Below are positions 8,786-17,833 of a stretch of DNA of 64,000 nt, one piece after another; positions within the stretch are counted from its first letter, which is position 1; every line of letters starts with the position of its first letter. A program made the translations under genes and the position numbers. The notes beneath the pieces were generated by a model. The model did not search any database and was not told the origin of the DNA. It worked only from the letters and a program-made list of their open reading frames with translations. The stretch spans positions 1-64,000 of the forward strand of contig CADEDN010000011.1 in NCBI GenBank assembly GCA_902826095.1. Direction: 5' to 3'. The stretch is from an uncultured Alphaproteobacteria bacterium. Lineage in GTDB: Bacteria; Pseudomonadota; Alphaproteobacteria; Caulobacterales; Parvularculaceae.

Positions 8786-9271
8786 TTACGTTCCCTTCTT
8801 CTTGTACATCGCCAGCATGCGCTGCGTGACCAGAAATCCGCCGAAAATATTGACGCTGGCGAGCGCGACCGCGGCGAATCCGAACAACTTCGCCCAGCCG
8901 CCGGCCGCCGATCCCGCCAGTTCCGCGCCGACGGCGATCAGCGCGCCGACAATGACGACGGATGAAATCGCATTGGTGACCGACATCAGCGGCGTATGCA
9001 GCGCCGGCGTCACCGACCACACGACGTAGTAACCGACAAAAATCGCGAGGATGAATATCGCGAGCAGGTAGATGAAGTCGGAAGGGCCTCCGCCGACCGC
9101 AGCGGCGATGCCGTGAATCTGGTCAATCAGGGAGTTCGCCTGATGGCTCGCCTGCGAGAGGCTCTGCGCGGAAGCGTCCGCCGTTTCCGCCGCCTGTTTC
9201 AATGTCGCCGCCGCCTGTTCGACGTTTTTCAGCGCCTCTTCGGCGGCTGCATCTGTTGTTTCGTCAGCCAT
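8786..9271 (-). CDS. pntA2: NAD(P) transhydrogenase subunit alpha, membrane part
   Basis: A 161-residue subunit. An Ala/Gln-rich helical N-terminus (about 1-60) precedes four hydrophobic segments (about 68-150) corresponding to the C-terminal domain II of a full-length PntA. The ATG at 9271 is used because the longer frame would run into pntA1; with this start the two genes are 4 bp apart. The split alpha subunit (A1+A2) is normal for alphaproteobacteria such as Rhodospirillum. Confidence 0.92.
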   Translation of the reverse strand: MADETTDAAAEEALKNVEQAAATLKQAAETADASAQSLSQASHQANSLIDQIHGIAAAVGGGPSDFIYLLAIFILAIFVGYYVVWSVTPALHTPLMSVTNAISSVVIVGALIAVGAELAGSAAGGWAKLFGFAAVALASVNIFGGFLVTQRMLAMYKKKGT

Positions 9272-9275
9272 TTGA

Positions 9276-10442
9276 TCACTCCTTGGGCGGACTGTTCTGA
9301 CCGGCGGGATCCCTCGGCGCAAAATTCGGGTGTGTCACTTCGCCGCCGCGCGTCAGCGCAACACCCTTGATGATCTCGTCATTCCAGTCGACGATGAATT
9401 CCTTTGAATCCTTGCTCCAGAACGCCGACACGAAATTGAGGAGATTCTTCGCGTAAAGACTTGATGCGTCCGTCGCGAGCCGCCCCGGCACGTTTTCAAA
9501 GCCGATAATGATGACGCCGCCGACATCGATCACTTCGCCGCGCCGGGACAAGGCGACATTGCCGCCCTGCTCCACCGCGAGATCGACGATGACGGAGCCC
9601 GGACCCATGGATCGCACCATTTCCTCGCTGACGAGACGCGGCGCGGGACGCCCGGGGATGAGCGCTGTCGTGACGACGATATTCTGTTTGGCGATATGCT
9701 TGCCGACGAACTCCGCCTGCCGGCGCTGGAAATCGGCCGACATTTCCTTGGCGTAGCCGCCGGCCGTCTCGGCGCCCTTCATCGCTTCCTCGTCGACGGT
9801 GACGAACGCCGCCCCAAGGCTTTCGACCTGCTCTTTCGCGGCCCAGCGCACGTCCGTCGCAGATACAACGGCGCCGAGCCGGCGCGCCGTCGCGATCGCC
9901 TGCAAGCCGGCGACCCCCGCCCCCATGATGAAGATTTTCGCAGGCGCAATCGTTCCCGCCGCGGTCATCATCATCGGGATCGCCTTCCCGTAATAGGCGG
10001 CGGCGTCGATCACCGCCTTATACCCTGCAAGGTTTGACTGCGAGGACAGAACGTCCATCGACTGGGCGCGGGTGATGCGCGGCATCAGGTCCATGGCGAA
10101 CAGATCAACACCGGCGCTTGCCGCCGCATTCAAGATGTCGGCGGCCCCATGCGGCGACACGATCGCGACGATTTTTTGGCCGCGGCCAAACCTTGCAAAA
10201 TCAGCGGCGGCGGGCGCACGGACAGCGAGGATCAGATCGGCCCCCGCGGAAGTCTCCGACGCTGACGCGAGGATTGAGGCTCCGGCCTCCTGAAACGCGT
10301 GATCGGTGAAATTGGCGCCCTCGCCGGCGCCGCGCTCAATCGCGACTTCGGCGCCCATGGCGATGAACTTCTTGACGGTCTCCGGCGAAGCGGCGACGCG
10401 CGTTTCACCGGCTCGCGTCTCCTTAAGGACGGCGATCTTCAT
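9276..10442 (-). CDS. pntA1: NAD(P) transhydrogenase subunit alpha, NAD-binding part
   Basis: A 388-residue soluble domain I subunit related to alanine dehydrogenase. The N-terminus [17 protein letters not shown] is the family signature. The NAD-binding Rossmann motif [18 protein letters not shown] lies near residue 174, and [12 protein letters not shown], the mobile-loop region, follows. It ends with a region reaching pntA2. It binds NADH and passes hydride to domain III on PntB. It is the second gene of the operon, after the CoxIV-like small protein. Confidence 0.96.
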   Translation of the reverse strand: MKIAVLKETRAGETRVAASPETVKKFIAMGAEVAIERGAGEGANFTDHAFQEAGASILASASETSAGADLILAVRAPAAADFARFGRGQKIVAIVSPHGAADILNAAASAGVDLFAMDLMPRITRAQSMDVLSSQSNLAGYKAVIDAAAYYGKAIPMMMTAAGTIAPAKIFIMGAGVAGLQAIATARRLGAVVSATDVRWAAKEQVESLGAAFVTVDEEAMKGAETAGGYAKEMSADFQRRQAEFVGKHIAKQNIVVTTALIPGRPAPRLVSEEMVRSMGPGSVIVDLAVEQGGNVALSRRGEVIDVGGVIIIGFENVPGRLATDASSLYAKNLLNFVSAFWSKDSKEFIVDWNDEIIKGVALTRGGEVTHPNFAPRDPAGQNSPPKE

Positions 10443-10518
10443 GATTCCTCCGAGCGCGCTTCAAATCGTCGATTGCCGCCGCGCGTGGAACGCCGAGGCG
10501 GAGGTAGGGAAGGAAAAA

Positions 10519-10755
10519 CTAGTGCGACGAGAAAAAGGTCTTAACGACCCACCAGACGAGCACATAGACGACGACGAAGGACAAGAACGCCCATCCGATG
10601 CCGGCGCGGGCGGTCAGCGCGGTGAAAAACGTCCCGAGCGCCATGCAGAAAGGAACGCCGATCTGCGTCGACGCCTTCATGACGCCCTTGTAGCTGCGAA
10701 CATGCTCTTCGGCGTCCTGCGCGCGCTGCTTTGCTTCATCGACCGTCGTCGCCAT
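10519..10755 (-). CDS. aa3-type cytochrome c oxidase subunit IV family protein
   Basis: A 78-residue protein with a charged N-terminal helix (ATTVDEAKQRAQDAEEHVRSY) and two hydrophobic segments (about 38-55 and 55-72). It matches the bacterial CoxIV-like family (PF07835 type), which commonly sits immediately upstream of pntA in alphaproteobacteria. The ATG at 10755 has a GGAG ribosome site about 10 nt upstream; the in-frame TTG at 10770 does not. Despite the family name, its association here is with the transhydrogenase operon. Confidence 0.85.
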   Translation of the reverse strand: MATTVDEAKQRAQDAEEHVRSYKGVMKASTQIGVPFCMALGTFFTALTARAGIGWAFLSFVVVYVLVWWVVKTFFSSH

Positions 10756-10868
10756 AGGCCCATTCTCCAAACAAGCTTCCCGGGCGCCGCCTCGAAGGCT
10801 GTGGCGCCCAGCCCGATTTGGCGCTTTTTCTGGCGGAATTCATGGGGATGGGCAAGAGGACCATCGGC

Positions 10869-11837
10869 TCAATTCCCCACCCTCACCGGCCAGCACGCAA
10901 GAAGCGTCCTTAGCGTCGACATGAAGGCGATCGGCTGTTCCATCATCAAATGATGGTGGACGGTCGGCATGACGATGAAGGGCGATCGGCCCTTGGCGCG
11001 GCTCCTGAGGTGATCGAACCCCTCCCCGGTCGCAAAGGCCGATTCCTGCCCGTAGATGAAAGCGAGCGGGCAGCGGGCGGCGAGAAAGAGGTCGCGCTCG
11101 TAATGAATCTCGAAATTCCGGCCGTGGCCCGGGTCGAATTTCCAGGTCCACCCTGCGCCGCCCTCCAGCCGCGGCGCCTTCTGCAGGCCCTCGCGGGCGA
11201 TGTAGTCGACGAGATAGTGCTCCGTACAAGGCTGGTTCGGCAGGAACCGGAAGCGCGCGACCGGTTCTTCGAGCGAGCCGTAAACCTTGTTCGGTTTGAC
11301 CGCGCTGCCGGGATCATGCCGCCGCAGGATCGTGTAGCCCTCGTCCGGATCGGGCTTGCCGATCGGGCTGTCGATGACGACGGCGCCGAGGAAACGTTCG
11401 CCGTGACGCTCGACGGCCGCGAGGGTCACCCACCCGCCGAAGGAATGACCGACAATGATCGGCCGCCCGCCGTCCGCCGCGCCGGACGCATCGATCACGG
11501 ACAGCAATTCGTCGATCGTCGTGTCGATCGAGTAGCTCGGGCGCCAGTCGCTGTCGCCCATGCCGGACATGTCGAAAGCGACGACGCGGTAATGATCCGC
11601 GAAACAGGACGCGAACGGGCGCCACCAATTGCGATGCGCGCGGCCGCCATGAACAAAGACGACCGCCCGCCGTCCGTGATCGCCCCAGGCCGAATAGCGG
11701 ATCGATGCGCCGGCGACCGCGACGGCCCCCTCTTCCGACGGCGCTTTGACCGCCGCATCGAACCAGGCCGGCGCCGGGGGCTTGGCGCCGCCAAGATGCG
11801 CGATCGGCCGTATGACGTCATTGTCTTCGCTGGTCAT
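10869..11837 (-). CDS. Alpha/beta-fold hydrolase
   Basis: A 322-residue cytosolic protein with the alpha/beta hydrolase core. The oxyanion region is VVFVHGGRAHRNWW (near 62), the nucleophile elbow is VGHSFGGW (Ser near 128), an acid candidate sits around LAFIYGQESAF, and a late histidine lies in PTVHHHLMMEQP. No signal peptide is present. The substrate cannot be read from sequence. It is transcribed leftwards, ending 114 bp before the CoxIV-like gene, and starts about 200 bp from the divergent NtrC-type regulator. Confidence 0.88.
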   Translation of the reverse strand: MTSEDNDVIRPIAHLGGAKPPAPAWFDAAVKAPSEEGAVAVAGASIRYSAWGDHGRRAVVFVHGGRAHRNWWRPFASCFADHYRVVAFDMSGMGDSDWRPSYSIDTTIDELLSVIDASGAADGGRPIIVGHSFGGWVTLAAVERHGERFLGAVVIDSPIGKPDPDEGYTILRRHDPGSAVKPNKVYGSLEEPVARFRFLPNQPCTEHYLVDYIAREGLQKAPRLEGGAGWTWKFDPGHGRNFEIHYERDLFLAARCPLAFIYGQESAFATGEGFDHLRSRAKGRSPFIVMPTVHHHLMMEQPIAFMSTLRTLLACWPVRVGN

Positions 11838-12036
11838 CTCAAACGCCTGGCCTCATTTCTTCCCGCCGCTCTTATCCGAACCCGCTTCGACGCGAAACCT
11901 CGCTTGGGCCATCGTCAACAATCACTTAACGGCGCGGCCCGGTTGACCCGGAATGATACGCTCTAAAGCGATATTTAACTCCGCCTTGTTAGGCATCCTC
12001 GGGCACATTTGATCAGGCGCGAGGGACGATCCACCG

Positions 12037-13527
12037 ATGACCGCAAAAACCATCCTTATCGTCGACGACGATCCGACGCAGCGCCGGCTGATGCGCGCCG
12101 TCTGTGAGAAGGCCGGCTACCCGGTCCTGCAGGCCGAATCCGGCGAGGGCGCGATATCGATGCTGCAAAGCGAGCAGGGTCAAAGCGTCAGCCTCGTCAT
12201 GCTGGACCTTAGAATGCCGGGTCTTGGCGGCATGGAGACGCTGAAGCGCGCCAAAGCCTATCGCGACGATCTTCCGGTCATCGTCCTCACCGCGCAGGGC
12301 GGCATCGACACCGTCGTCGAGGCGATGCAGAGCGGCGCGTCCGATTTCTTCGTGAAGCCGGCAAGCCCCGAACGCGTCATCGTCTCCATCAACAACGCGC
12401 TCAGCCTGACGACGCTTAAGGGCGAGGTCTCCCGCCTCAAACGCAAGCGCGACGGCGCGATGGCGTTCAAGGACCTTGTCGGCCACAGCAACGCGCTGAA
12501 AAACGTCGTTCGCCTCGGCGAGCGCGCCGCCGCCTCGAATATTCCAATCCTCATCACTGGCGAGTCCGGCGTCGGCAAGGAGATGATCGCGCGCGCCATC
12601 CAGGGCTCTTCGGACCGCGCCGGCCGCCCGTTCATCACCGTCAATTGCGGCGCCATTCCCGAAAATCTCGTCGAGAGCATTCTTTTCGGCCATGAGAAGG
12701 GATCCTTCACCGGCGCCCACCAGAAACATGTCGGCAAATTCCTCGAAGCCGACGGCGGCACGATTTTCCTTGATGAGGTCGGGGAGCTTCCCGCCGACAT
12801 GCAGGTCAAGCTCTTGCGCGTGCTGCAGGAAAGCGAAGTCGATCCGGTCGGCTCCAAGCGCCCGGTCAAGGTCGATGTCCGCGTCATTTCCGCGACGAAC
12901 CGCGACCTCGCCGAAGACGTCAAAGCCAATCGCTTCCGCGAGGATCTTTACTACCGCCTCAACGTGTTCCCGGTTCATATTCCGCCGCTGCGCGAGCGCA
13001 TTGAGGACATTCCGGGCCTCGTCGAGCACTTCATCCAGCGCTACAACGCCGAGGAACGGCGCGATGTCCGCGGCGTCCAGCACGAGGTCCTTGAAGTGCT
13101 GATGCGCCAGACCTGGCCTGGGAACATCCGCCAGCTTGAAAACACGATCTTTCGCGCTGTCGTCCTTGCCGAGACGCCCTATCTCTCAGCGCGCGATTTC
13201 CCGCTGCTCGCCGCCGAATTCGAAGCCGCCGGCGTCGATGTCGGGCCGCCGATGCTCGACGAGGCGATCGAAGAAGCGGCGCCCGTCGCCGCCTCCGCGC
13301 CGCGCCCGCTCGCCGGCAATTCCGCGACCCCTTTCGAGAATGTCGATGTCTTCGACCGCGACGGCCATTTGAGGACGCTTGAAGCGATCGAGCGCGATCT
13401 CATCAAGCTTGCGATCGACACCTATGACGGGCGCATGTCGGAAGTCGCGCGCCGGCTCGGCATGGGCCGCTCGACGCTCTATCGCAAACTCCGCGATCAC
13501 GGCCTTGAGGTGAAGCGGGCGAGCTAG
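12037..13527 (+). CDS. Sigma-54-dependent NtrC-family response regulator
   Basis: A 496-residue three-domain regulator. The receiver domain covers about 1-120 (DDD near 10-12, phosphoacceptor Asp in VMLDLRMPG near 54, and Lys in FVKPAS near 108). The AAA+ domain covers about 145-380, with Walker A GESGVGKE, Walker B LDEVGELP and arginine-finger region. A Fis-type HTH follows at about 450-490 (SEVARRLGMGRSTLYRKL). The sigma-54 contact loop reads GSFTGA rather than GAFTGA. No histidine kinase gene is adjacent, so it is an orphan regulator here. Target unknown. Confidence 0.93.
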   Translation: MTAKTILIVDDDPTQRRLMRAVCEKAGYPVLQAESGEGAISMLQSEQGQSVSLVMLDLRMPGLGGMETLKRAKAYRDDLPVIVLTAQGGIDTVVEAMQSGASDFFVKPASPERVIVSINNALSLTTLKGEVSRLKRKRDGAMAFKDLVGHSNALKNVVRLGERAAASNIPILITGESGVGKEMIARAIQGSSDRAGRPFITVNCGAIPENLVESILFGHEKGSFTGAHQKHVGKFLEADGGTIFLDEVGELPADMQVKLLRVLQESEVDPVGSKRPVKVDVRVISATNRDLAEDVKANRFREDLYYRLNVFPVHIPPLRERIEDIPGLVEHFIQRYNAEERRDVRGVQHEVLEVLMRQTWPGNIRQLENTIFRAVVLAETPYLSARDFPLLAAEFEAAGVDVGPPMLDEAIEEAAPVAASAPRPLAGNSATPFENVDVFDRDGHLRTLEAIERDLIKLAIDTYDGRMSEVARRLGMGRSTLYRKLRDHGLEVKRAS

Positions 13528-13541
13528 AGCGTAAAGCGATG

Positions 13542-13586
13542 CCTCATCCTGAGGAGCGCGCGAAACGCGCGCGTCGCGAAGGATGG
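13542..13586. repeat. Palindromic intergenic repeat (CCTCATCCTGAGG...GAAGGATGG type)
   Basis: A dyad with CATCCT (13545-13550) pairing AGGATG (13580-13585) around an inner GCGCGCG-AAA-CGCGCGC hairpin. This sequence type is a common dispersed intergenic palindrome in alphaproteobacteria. It lies between the convergent NtrC-type regulator and gapR genes, where it could also end transcription from either side. Confidence 0.7.
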
Positions 13587-13630
13587 TCGCGCGCGCCGGC
13601 GCCGCCTTATCCTGCTCCGACCCGCAACGC

Positions 13631-13912
13631 CTATTCCCCGAGCGCCGACAGATAGAGATCGAGCAGCGCTTCTTCCTCTTCGCGCTTGGCCTTGTCCATC
13701 TTCCGTAAGCGGATGATCTTGCGGATCGTCTTGGCGTCATAGCCCTCGCCCTTGGCTTCGGCGAAGACTTCCTTGATGTCGCCGGCGATTGTCGACTTCT
13801 CCTCCTCGAGCCGCTCGACGCGCTCAAGAAACGACCGCAGCCGCTCCGCCGCGACCGTCGTCGCGCCCGGCGCCGCCGTTCCTGCTGAGAGTGTCGCTGT
13901 TCCGTCCGCCAT
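13631..13912 (-). CDS. gapR: GapR-family DNA-binding protein (DUF2312)
   Basis: A 93-residue protein. The core ([22 protein letters not shown], then [29 protein letters not shown]) is the hallmark of DUF2312. In Caulobacter this family is GapR, an essential nucleoid-associated protein that forms a clamp around overtwisted AT-rich DNA. A long helix with heptad-like Leu/Glu spacing dominates. The ATG at 13912 has GAGGCG just upstream. The N-terminal Ala/Gly/Thr tail before residue 22 is longer than in Caulobacter GapR. Confidence 0.92.
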   Translation of the reverse strand: MADGTATLSAGTAAPGATTVAAERLRSFLERVERLEEEKSTIAGDIKEVFAEAKGEGYDAKTIRKIIRLRKMDKAKREEEEALLDLYLSALGE

Positions 13913-13998
13913 CGCTCGCCTCATATTTTTCAGAAGAGGACGAGCTAAGCCTGCGTCGGCGGCGCGTTCCAACCTGAATTCCTCCACATGGGGAAAAA

Positions 13999-14140
13999 TC
14001 CACGCCCGCGCCATCCTTCGCGACGCCGCCCTGCGTCGCCGGCGACGCAAGGCTCCTCAGGGGGCGGCTTTCCCAAAGTTCAAGGACAATGGCCCTATCC
14101 TGAAGAGCCGTGCGCAGTATCGCGTCGAAAAGCACGCCGG
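13999..14140. repeat. Degenerate copies of the intergenic palindrome
   Basis: Two decayed fragments of the same type as 13542-13586. One runs CCATCCTTCGCGACG ... GGCTCCTCAG at 14011-14060; the other has TATCCTGAAGAGC ... GCGTCGAAA near 14096-14132. Together with the nearby 152-bp palindrome they fill the gap between gapR and the GST gene. No coding signal is seen here. Confidence 0.5.
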
Positions 14141-14174
14141 CGCGCGGCGGACAGGAAGCTGAATGAAGCCGGCG

Positions 14175-14326
14175 CTAAGAGACCGTTTGGAAACTCTAAT
14201 GTCATCGGCTGCAAATGACGGAATTTCTCTGGTCCGATGCTCAGGCGCCCAAAAATGCGCGGCGCTTCGGCCCTCGAAATCCGCCATTTTCGCCGGATGA
14301 CAGTAATTTTTCAAACGGTCTCTAAG
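14175..14326. mobile_element. MITE-like 152-bp near-palindrome
   Basis: The two ends are inverted repeats of about 60 nt with few mismatches. The left arm starts CTAAGAGACCGTTTGG. The right arm (14266-14326), read in reverse complement, starts CTTAGAGACCGTTTGA. Homology continues through GTCATCGGC/GTCATCCGGC and GAATTTC/GGATTTC. Both ends carry TA next to the GAGACC terminus, as with TA-targeting (IS630/mariner-type) miniature elements. The right end overlaps the GST stop codon (14322-14324). It has no coding capacity. Alternatively it could be a large bidirectional terminator. Confidence 0.55.
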
Positions 14327-14930
14327 CCCTCGCATTCGCCGCGACGAAAGCCGGGCGCGCCGTGATCCGCGCCAGCCATTTTTCGGCGTTCGGCGTCATC
14401 GCTTCGGCGACGCCGAGCGTTTGCGCGAAAATGAGCGCGTAGCCGACGCAGATGTCCGCCATGGTGAAGCGATCCGCACACAGATAATCATGGCCGTCAA
14501 GTCCCGCCTCGACCGAAGCCCAGCGGCCGAGGAACCACCTCTTATAATCTTCCGCCGCCTGCGGCAGGCGCCGCGCCTCCGGCTCGAGCGCCGTATAGCG
14601 AAAATAGATCGTCAGCGGAAAGGTGAGCGTCGCGTCGGAGCGATACATCCAGTTAAGGTAAGGGCCGTAGTTCCTTTCATCGGGGCGGACGGCGAGCGGC
14701 GTCGGCCCGTATTTCTCCGCGAGATAGTGGCAGATCCCTGAACTCTCTGTCAGCGTGACGTCGCCGTCGACCAGCGCCGGCACGGTGCCGAGCGGATTAA
14801 CCGCCTTGTAATGCTTGGCGAAGACGCGCGGCGGAAACGGCAGAACCTCAAGCTCGTAATCGAGCCCCATCTCCTCGAGCGCCCAGACGCAGCGCAGCGA
14901 GCGCGCGCCCTTGCAATGATAAAGTTTCAT
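14322..14930 (-). CDS. Glutathione S-transferase family protein
   Basis: A 202-residue protein. The N-terminal thioredoxin-like GST domain has MKLYHCKGARSLRCVWALEE (Ser near 11 in the catalytic position), cis-Pro in LGTVPALVDG, and the glutathione gamma-Glu contact ESSGICHYL. The all-helical C-terminal domain contains the N-capping motif FTMADICVGYAL near residue 158. It is a cytosolic detoxification/thiol-transfer enzyme with unknown substrate. Its stop codon lies inside the right end of the MITE-like palindrome, so the C-terminus may have been reset by that insertion. Confidence 0.9.
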   Translation of the reverse strand: MKLYHCKGARSLRCVWALEEMGLDYELEVLPFPPRVFAKHYKAVNPLGTVPALVDGDVTLTESSGICHYLAEKYGPTPLAVRPDERNYGPYLNWMYRSDATLTFPLTIYFRYTALEPEARRLPQAAEDYKRWFLGRWASVEAGLDGHDYLCADRFTMADICVGYALIFAQTLGVAEAMTPNAEKWLARITARPAFVAANARA

Positions 14931-15046
14931 CAGTCTCCTGCCCGTCCTACTATCGCCGACATGCGCCGATCGCGAAAACCGCGCAAGCGCGAAGCGCTGC
15001 GGCCGGCGATTGACGGCGCGCGAGCGCGCGCCGCACAGTGCCGCGC

Positions 15047-16219
15047 ATGACCCCTTTGACTTTTGACGCGACCCGCCTCCCCTCGCCGCATGTGACCGAG
15101 AACCACGAAGCGTGGCGCAGGACCGTCCGCGGCTTTGTCGACCGCGAAATCGCGCCGCATGTGAACGCCTGGGACGAGGAGGGGAAATTCCCGCGTGAAC
15201 TGCACCGGCGCGCCGCCGCTATCGGCCTTCTCGGGCTCGGCTATCCGGAAGAATATGGCGGCGTCAAAGAAGGCGTCGACGTTTTCCATTCGATCATCGC
15301 CTCGGAGGAATTGGCGCGCGCCGGCTCGGGCGGCCTCATCGCCGGATTGATGACGCACGGGATCGGCCTGCCGCCGCTGATTGCGCTCGGGTCTGATGCG
15401 TTGAAAGCACGCATCGCGCCGGACGTTCTCGCCGGCAAGAAGCTGATCGCGCTTTGCGTCACCGAACCGTCGGGCGGATCGGACGTCGCCAATTTGAAAA
15501 CGCGCGCCGTCCGCGACGGCGACCATTACGTCGTCAATGGCGAGAAGACCTTTATCACCACCGGCATGCGCGCCGATTATCTGACGGTCGCCGTCCGGAC
15601 CGGCGGGCCCGGCGCCGGCGGGCTGTCCTTCCTGCTGGTCGAGGCCGACAGCCCCGGCGTCACGCGCACAAGGCTCGACAAGATGGGCTGGTGGATGTCG
15701 GACACCGCCTCGATCCATTTCGACAACGTGCGCGTGCCGGCGGAAAATCTCATCGGCGCGGAAAATTCGGGCTTTGCCGGCATCGTCGCCAATTTCAACG
15801 GCGAACGGCTCGGCATGGCGGCGCAGGCGATCGCGTTTGCGCGCGTTGCGATCGAGGACGCCGCCGCATGGGCGGTCAGCCGGGAAACCTTCGGCAAGCC
15901 GCTCGTCAAGCATCAGGTCATTCGCCACAAGCTCGCCGAAATGGCGCGCCATGTTCACGCCTCGACGGCGCTGCTCGACAATTGCGCCTGGCGCGTGAAA
16001 AGCGGCGAGACGCCCGTCGCGGAACTCTCGCTGCTGAAAGTGCAGGCGACGCGGACGATGGAGTTCTGCGCGCGCGAGGCGATGCAGATTTTGGGCGGCG
16101 GCGGCTTCATCCGCGGCTGCCGGGTCGAGCGCATCTATCGCGAAGTGCGCGTGATGGCGATCGGCGGCGGCTCGGAGGAGATCATGCTGGATCTGGCGGC
16201 GCGGCAGATGGGACTGTGA
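15047..16219 (+). CDS. Acyl-CoA dehydrogenase
   Basis: A 390-residue flavoenzyme. It has the ACAD signatures LCVTEPSGGSDVAN (FAD/substrate region near 135) and the late AMQILGGGGFIRGCRVERIYREV ending in GGSEEIMLDLAARQMGL. The catalytic base position before the YREV segment fits the short/medium-chain or isovaleryl class. The ATG at 15047 is preferred to a GTG at 15038. It is convergent with an acyl-CoA ligase, the stops being 3 bp apart, which suggests a shared fatty- or branched-acid degradation role. Confidence 0.93.
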   Translation: MTPLTFDATRLPSPHVTENHEAWRRTVRGFVDREIAPHVNAWDEEGKFPRELHRRAAAIGLLGLGYPEEYGGVKEGVDVFHSIIASEELARAGSGGLIAGLMTHGIGLPPLIALGSDALKARIAPDVLAGKKLIALCVTEPSGGSDVANLKTRAVRDGDHYVVNGEKTFITTGMRADYLTVAVRTGGPGAGGLSFLLVEADSPGVTRTRLDKMGWWMSDTASIHFDNVRVPAENLIGAENSGFAGIVANFNGERLGMAAQAIAFARVAIEDAAAWAVSRETFGKPLVKHQVIRHKLAEMARHVHASTALLDNCAWRVKSGETPVAELSLLKVQATRTMEFCAREAMQILGGGGFIRGCRVERIYREVRVMAIGGGSEEIMLDLAARQMGL

Positions 16220-16222
16220 CGA

Positions 16223-17767
16223 TCACAATTTCCTCAGCGCCGTCTTCAATATCTTGCCGCTCGGGTTTCTCGGCAGCGTATCGATGAAGTCGACGCGCTT
16301 CGGCAATTTGAAGCTGGCGATTTTCGGGCGCAGGAACTCGATCAATTGCTCCGGGGTCAAGTCTGCGCCCGGGCGCCTGACGACGAACGCGCGCACCAGT
16401 TCGCCCCATTTGTCGTCCGGCATGCCGACAATCGCCGATTCGAAAATCGCCGGATGCGCCGCCAGCGCGTTTTCGATTTCGGCGGGATAGATGTTCTCGC
16501 CGCCGGAAATGATCATGTCCTTCACCCGGTCGACGACATAGACATAGCCGTCCTCATCGATGCGCCCCGCGTCGCCCGACCAGTACCAGCCGTCGCGGAT
16601 GACCGCATGAGTGGCGTCAGGCTTGTTCCAGTAGCCGTCCATGACGAAAGCGGACTTCGCGACGATTTCGCCGATCTCGCCTTGCGCCATCTCCTTGCGC
16701 GTTTCGGGATCGCAGATCTTCACGGCGCAGCCGGGCAAGGGTTTGCCGGCGGAGACGCGCTGCTTCAGGCCCCTCGCGTGATCCTCATGGTGAAGCGCCG
16801 TAACGCCGCCGGTCGTTTCAGTCATGCCGTAAAACTGCGTGAACCGCGCGTTCAGCATCATCGCCATCGCGGCGTCGAGCAAGGGCTCGGGCATCGGCGC
16901 CGCGCCATAGCAAACTTGCGCGAAATTGCCGAGCGGCGCGTTCGAGACTTTCGCCGCCTGCAGGATCATCATAATCATCGCCGGGACAAAGAAGGAACTG
17001 AGCGGAACGCCGCTTTGCGCGTCCTTGACGATCGCCGCCGGATCGAATTGCCGGTGCTGAATGACGGGCATTGAGCGCGACCAGCCCATGAAGGCGAAAT
17101 TGACGCCGGCGATATGGAAATGCGGCAGCGCGTGGAGAACCGTCTCATTGTCAAAACGCGGTGCAATAATCTCGGCCTTAACGCCCGCCTCACCCACCTC
17201 GAAATAGCAGCGGTTGGTGAGGACGACGCCTTTCGGCAGGCCCGTCGTGCCGCTGGTGTAAAGCTGCACGACGACATCGTCGAGCGACGGCTTGAAGGAC
17301 GGCGGCGCGCTCGGATGGGCGTCGATAAACCGGTCGAAACAATCCTCGCCGCCGCTCTCTAGGATCATCGTCGTCGGAAATTTGAAGTCATCGATAAGGC
17401 GCAGGGGATCGATGAACATCTTCTCGCCGACGAACAAAACGGGCTTTGCGTCCGCGACGATCTGCGCGATTTCCGCCGGCGCGAGGCGCCAGTTGACCGG
17501 CGTCATCACGACGCCGATTTTCGAAGCTCCAAGAAGCGCCGGCCAGAAAGTCGCGAGATTGCGCGCGAGCCAGCCAAGCCGGTCGCCGCGTTTCAGGCCG
17601 AACGCCGTCATCGCCTGCGCCGCGCGGTTCGCGCGGGCGTTCAATTCCGCATAAGTGAAGGCCGCGCCCTCAAAGACCAGGGCGATTTCATCTGGCTGGT
17701 TCGCCGCCTGATCCTCGATCAGCCCCGACAAAGTCGGCGTGTTGACGATGCGTCGCACGCGTCCCAT
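16223..17767 (-). CDS. AMP-dependent acyl-CoA synthetase/ligase
   Basis: A 514-residue ANL-superfamily enzyme. The AMP-binding P-loop [15 protein letters not shown] lies near residue 155, [10 protein letters not shown] near 305, [20 protein letters not shown] near 395, and the C-terminal catalytic lysine is in [12 protein letters not shown]. It activates a carboxylic acid as an acyl-adenylate and transfers it to CoA. The ATG at 17767 has a strong GGAGG site upstream; an in-frame start further out would lack one. The acyl-CoA dehydrogenase lies tail to tail with it. Confidence 0.93.
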   Translation of the reverse strand: MGRVRRIVNTPTLSGLIEDQAANQPDEIALVFEGAAFTYAELNARANRAAQAMTAFGLKRGDRLGWLARNLATFWPALLGASKIGVVMTPVNWRLAPAEIAQIVADAKPVLFVGEKMFIDPLRLIDDFKFPTTMILESGGEDCFDRFIDAHPSAPPSFKPSLDDVVVQLYTSGTTGLPKGVVLTNRCYFEVGEAGVKAEIIAPRFDNETVLHALPHFHIAGVNFAFMGWSRSMPVIQHRQFDPAAIVKDAQSGVPLSSFFVPAMIMMILQAAKVSNAPLGNFAQVCYGAAPMPEPLLDAAMAMMLNARFTQFYGMTETTGGVTALHHEDHARGLKQRVSAGKPLPGCAVKICDPETRKEMAQGEIGEIVAKSAFVMDGYWNKPDATHAVIRDGWYWSGDAGRIDEDGYVYVVDRVKDMIISGGENIYPAEIENALAAHPAIFESAIVGMPDDKWGELVRAFVVRRPGADLTPEQLIEFLRPKIASFKLPKRVDFIDTLPRNPSGKILKTALRKL

Positions 17768-17833
17768 CGCGAATCCCTCCTGCCCTTCATGGCGGACTAT
17801 GCCGCAGGCGGATGCGATCGCCAATCGCCGGTC

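Noticed and set aside
7668-9020. 450-codon minus-strand frame over pntB/pntA2
   Set aside because: Very Arg/His-rich shadow in another frame; pntB and pntA2 are unmistakable.
11964-11978. CtrA-type site before the NtrC-type regulator
   Set aside because: TAAA-N7-TTAA matches only 7 of 8 consensus bases, common by chance; not listed as a feature.
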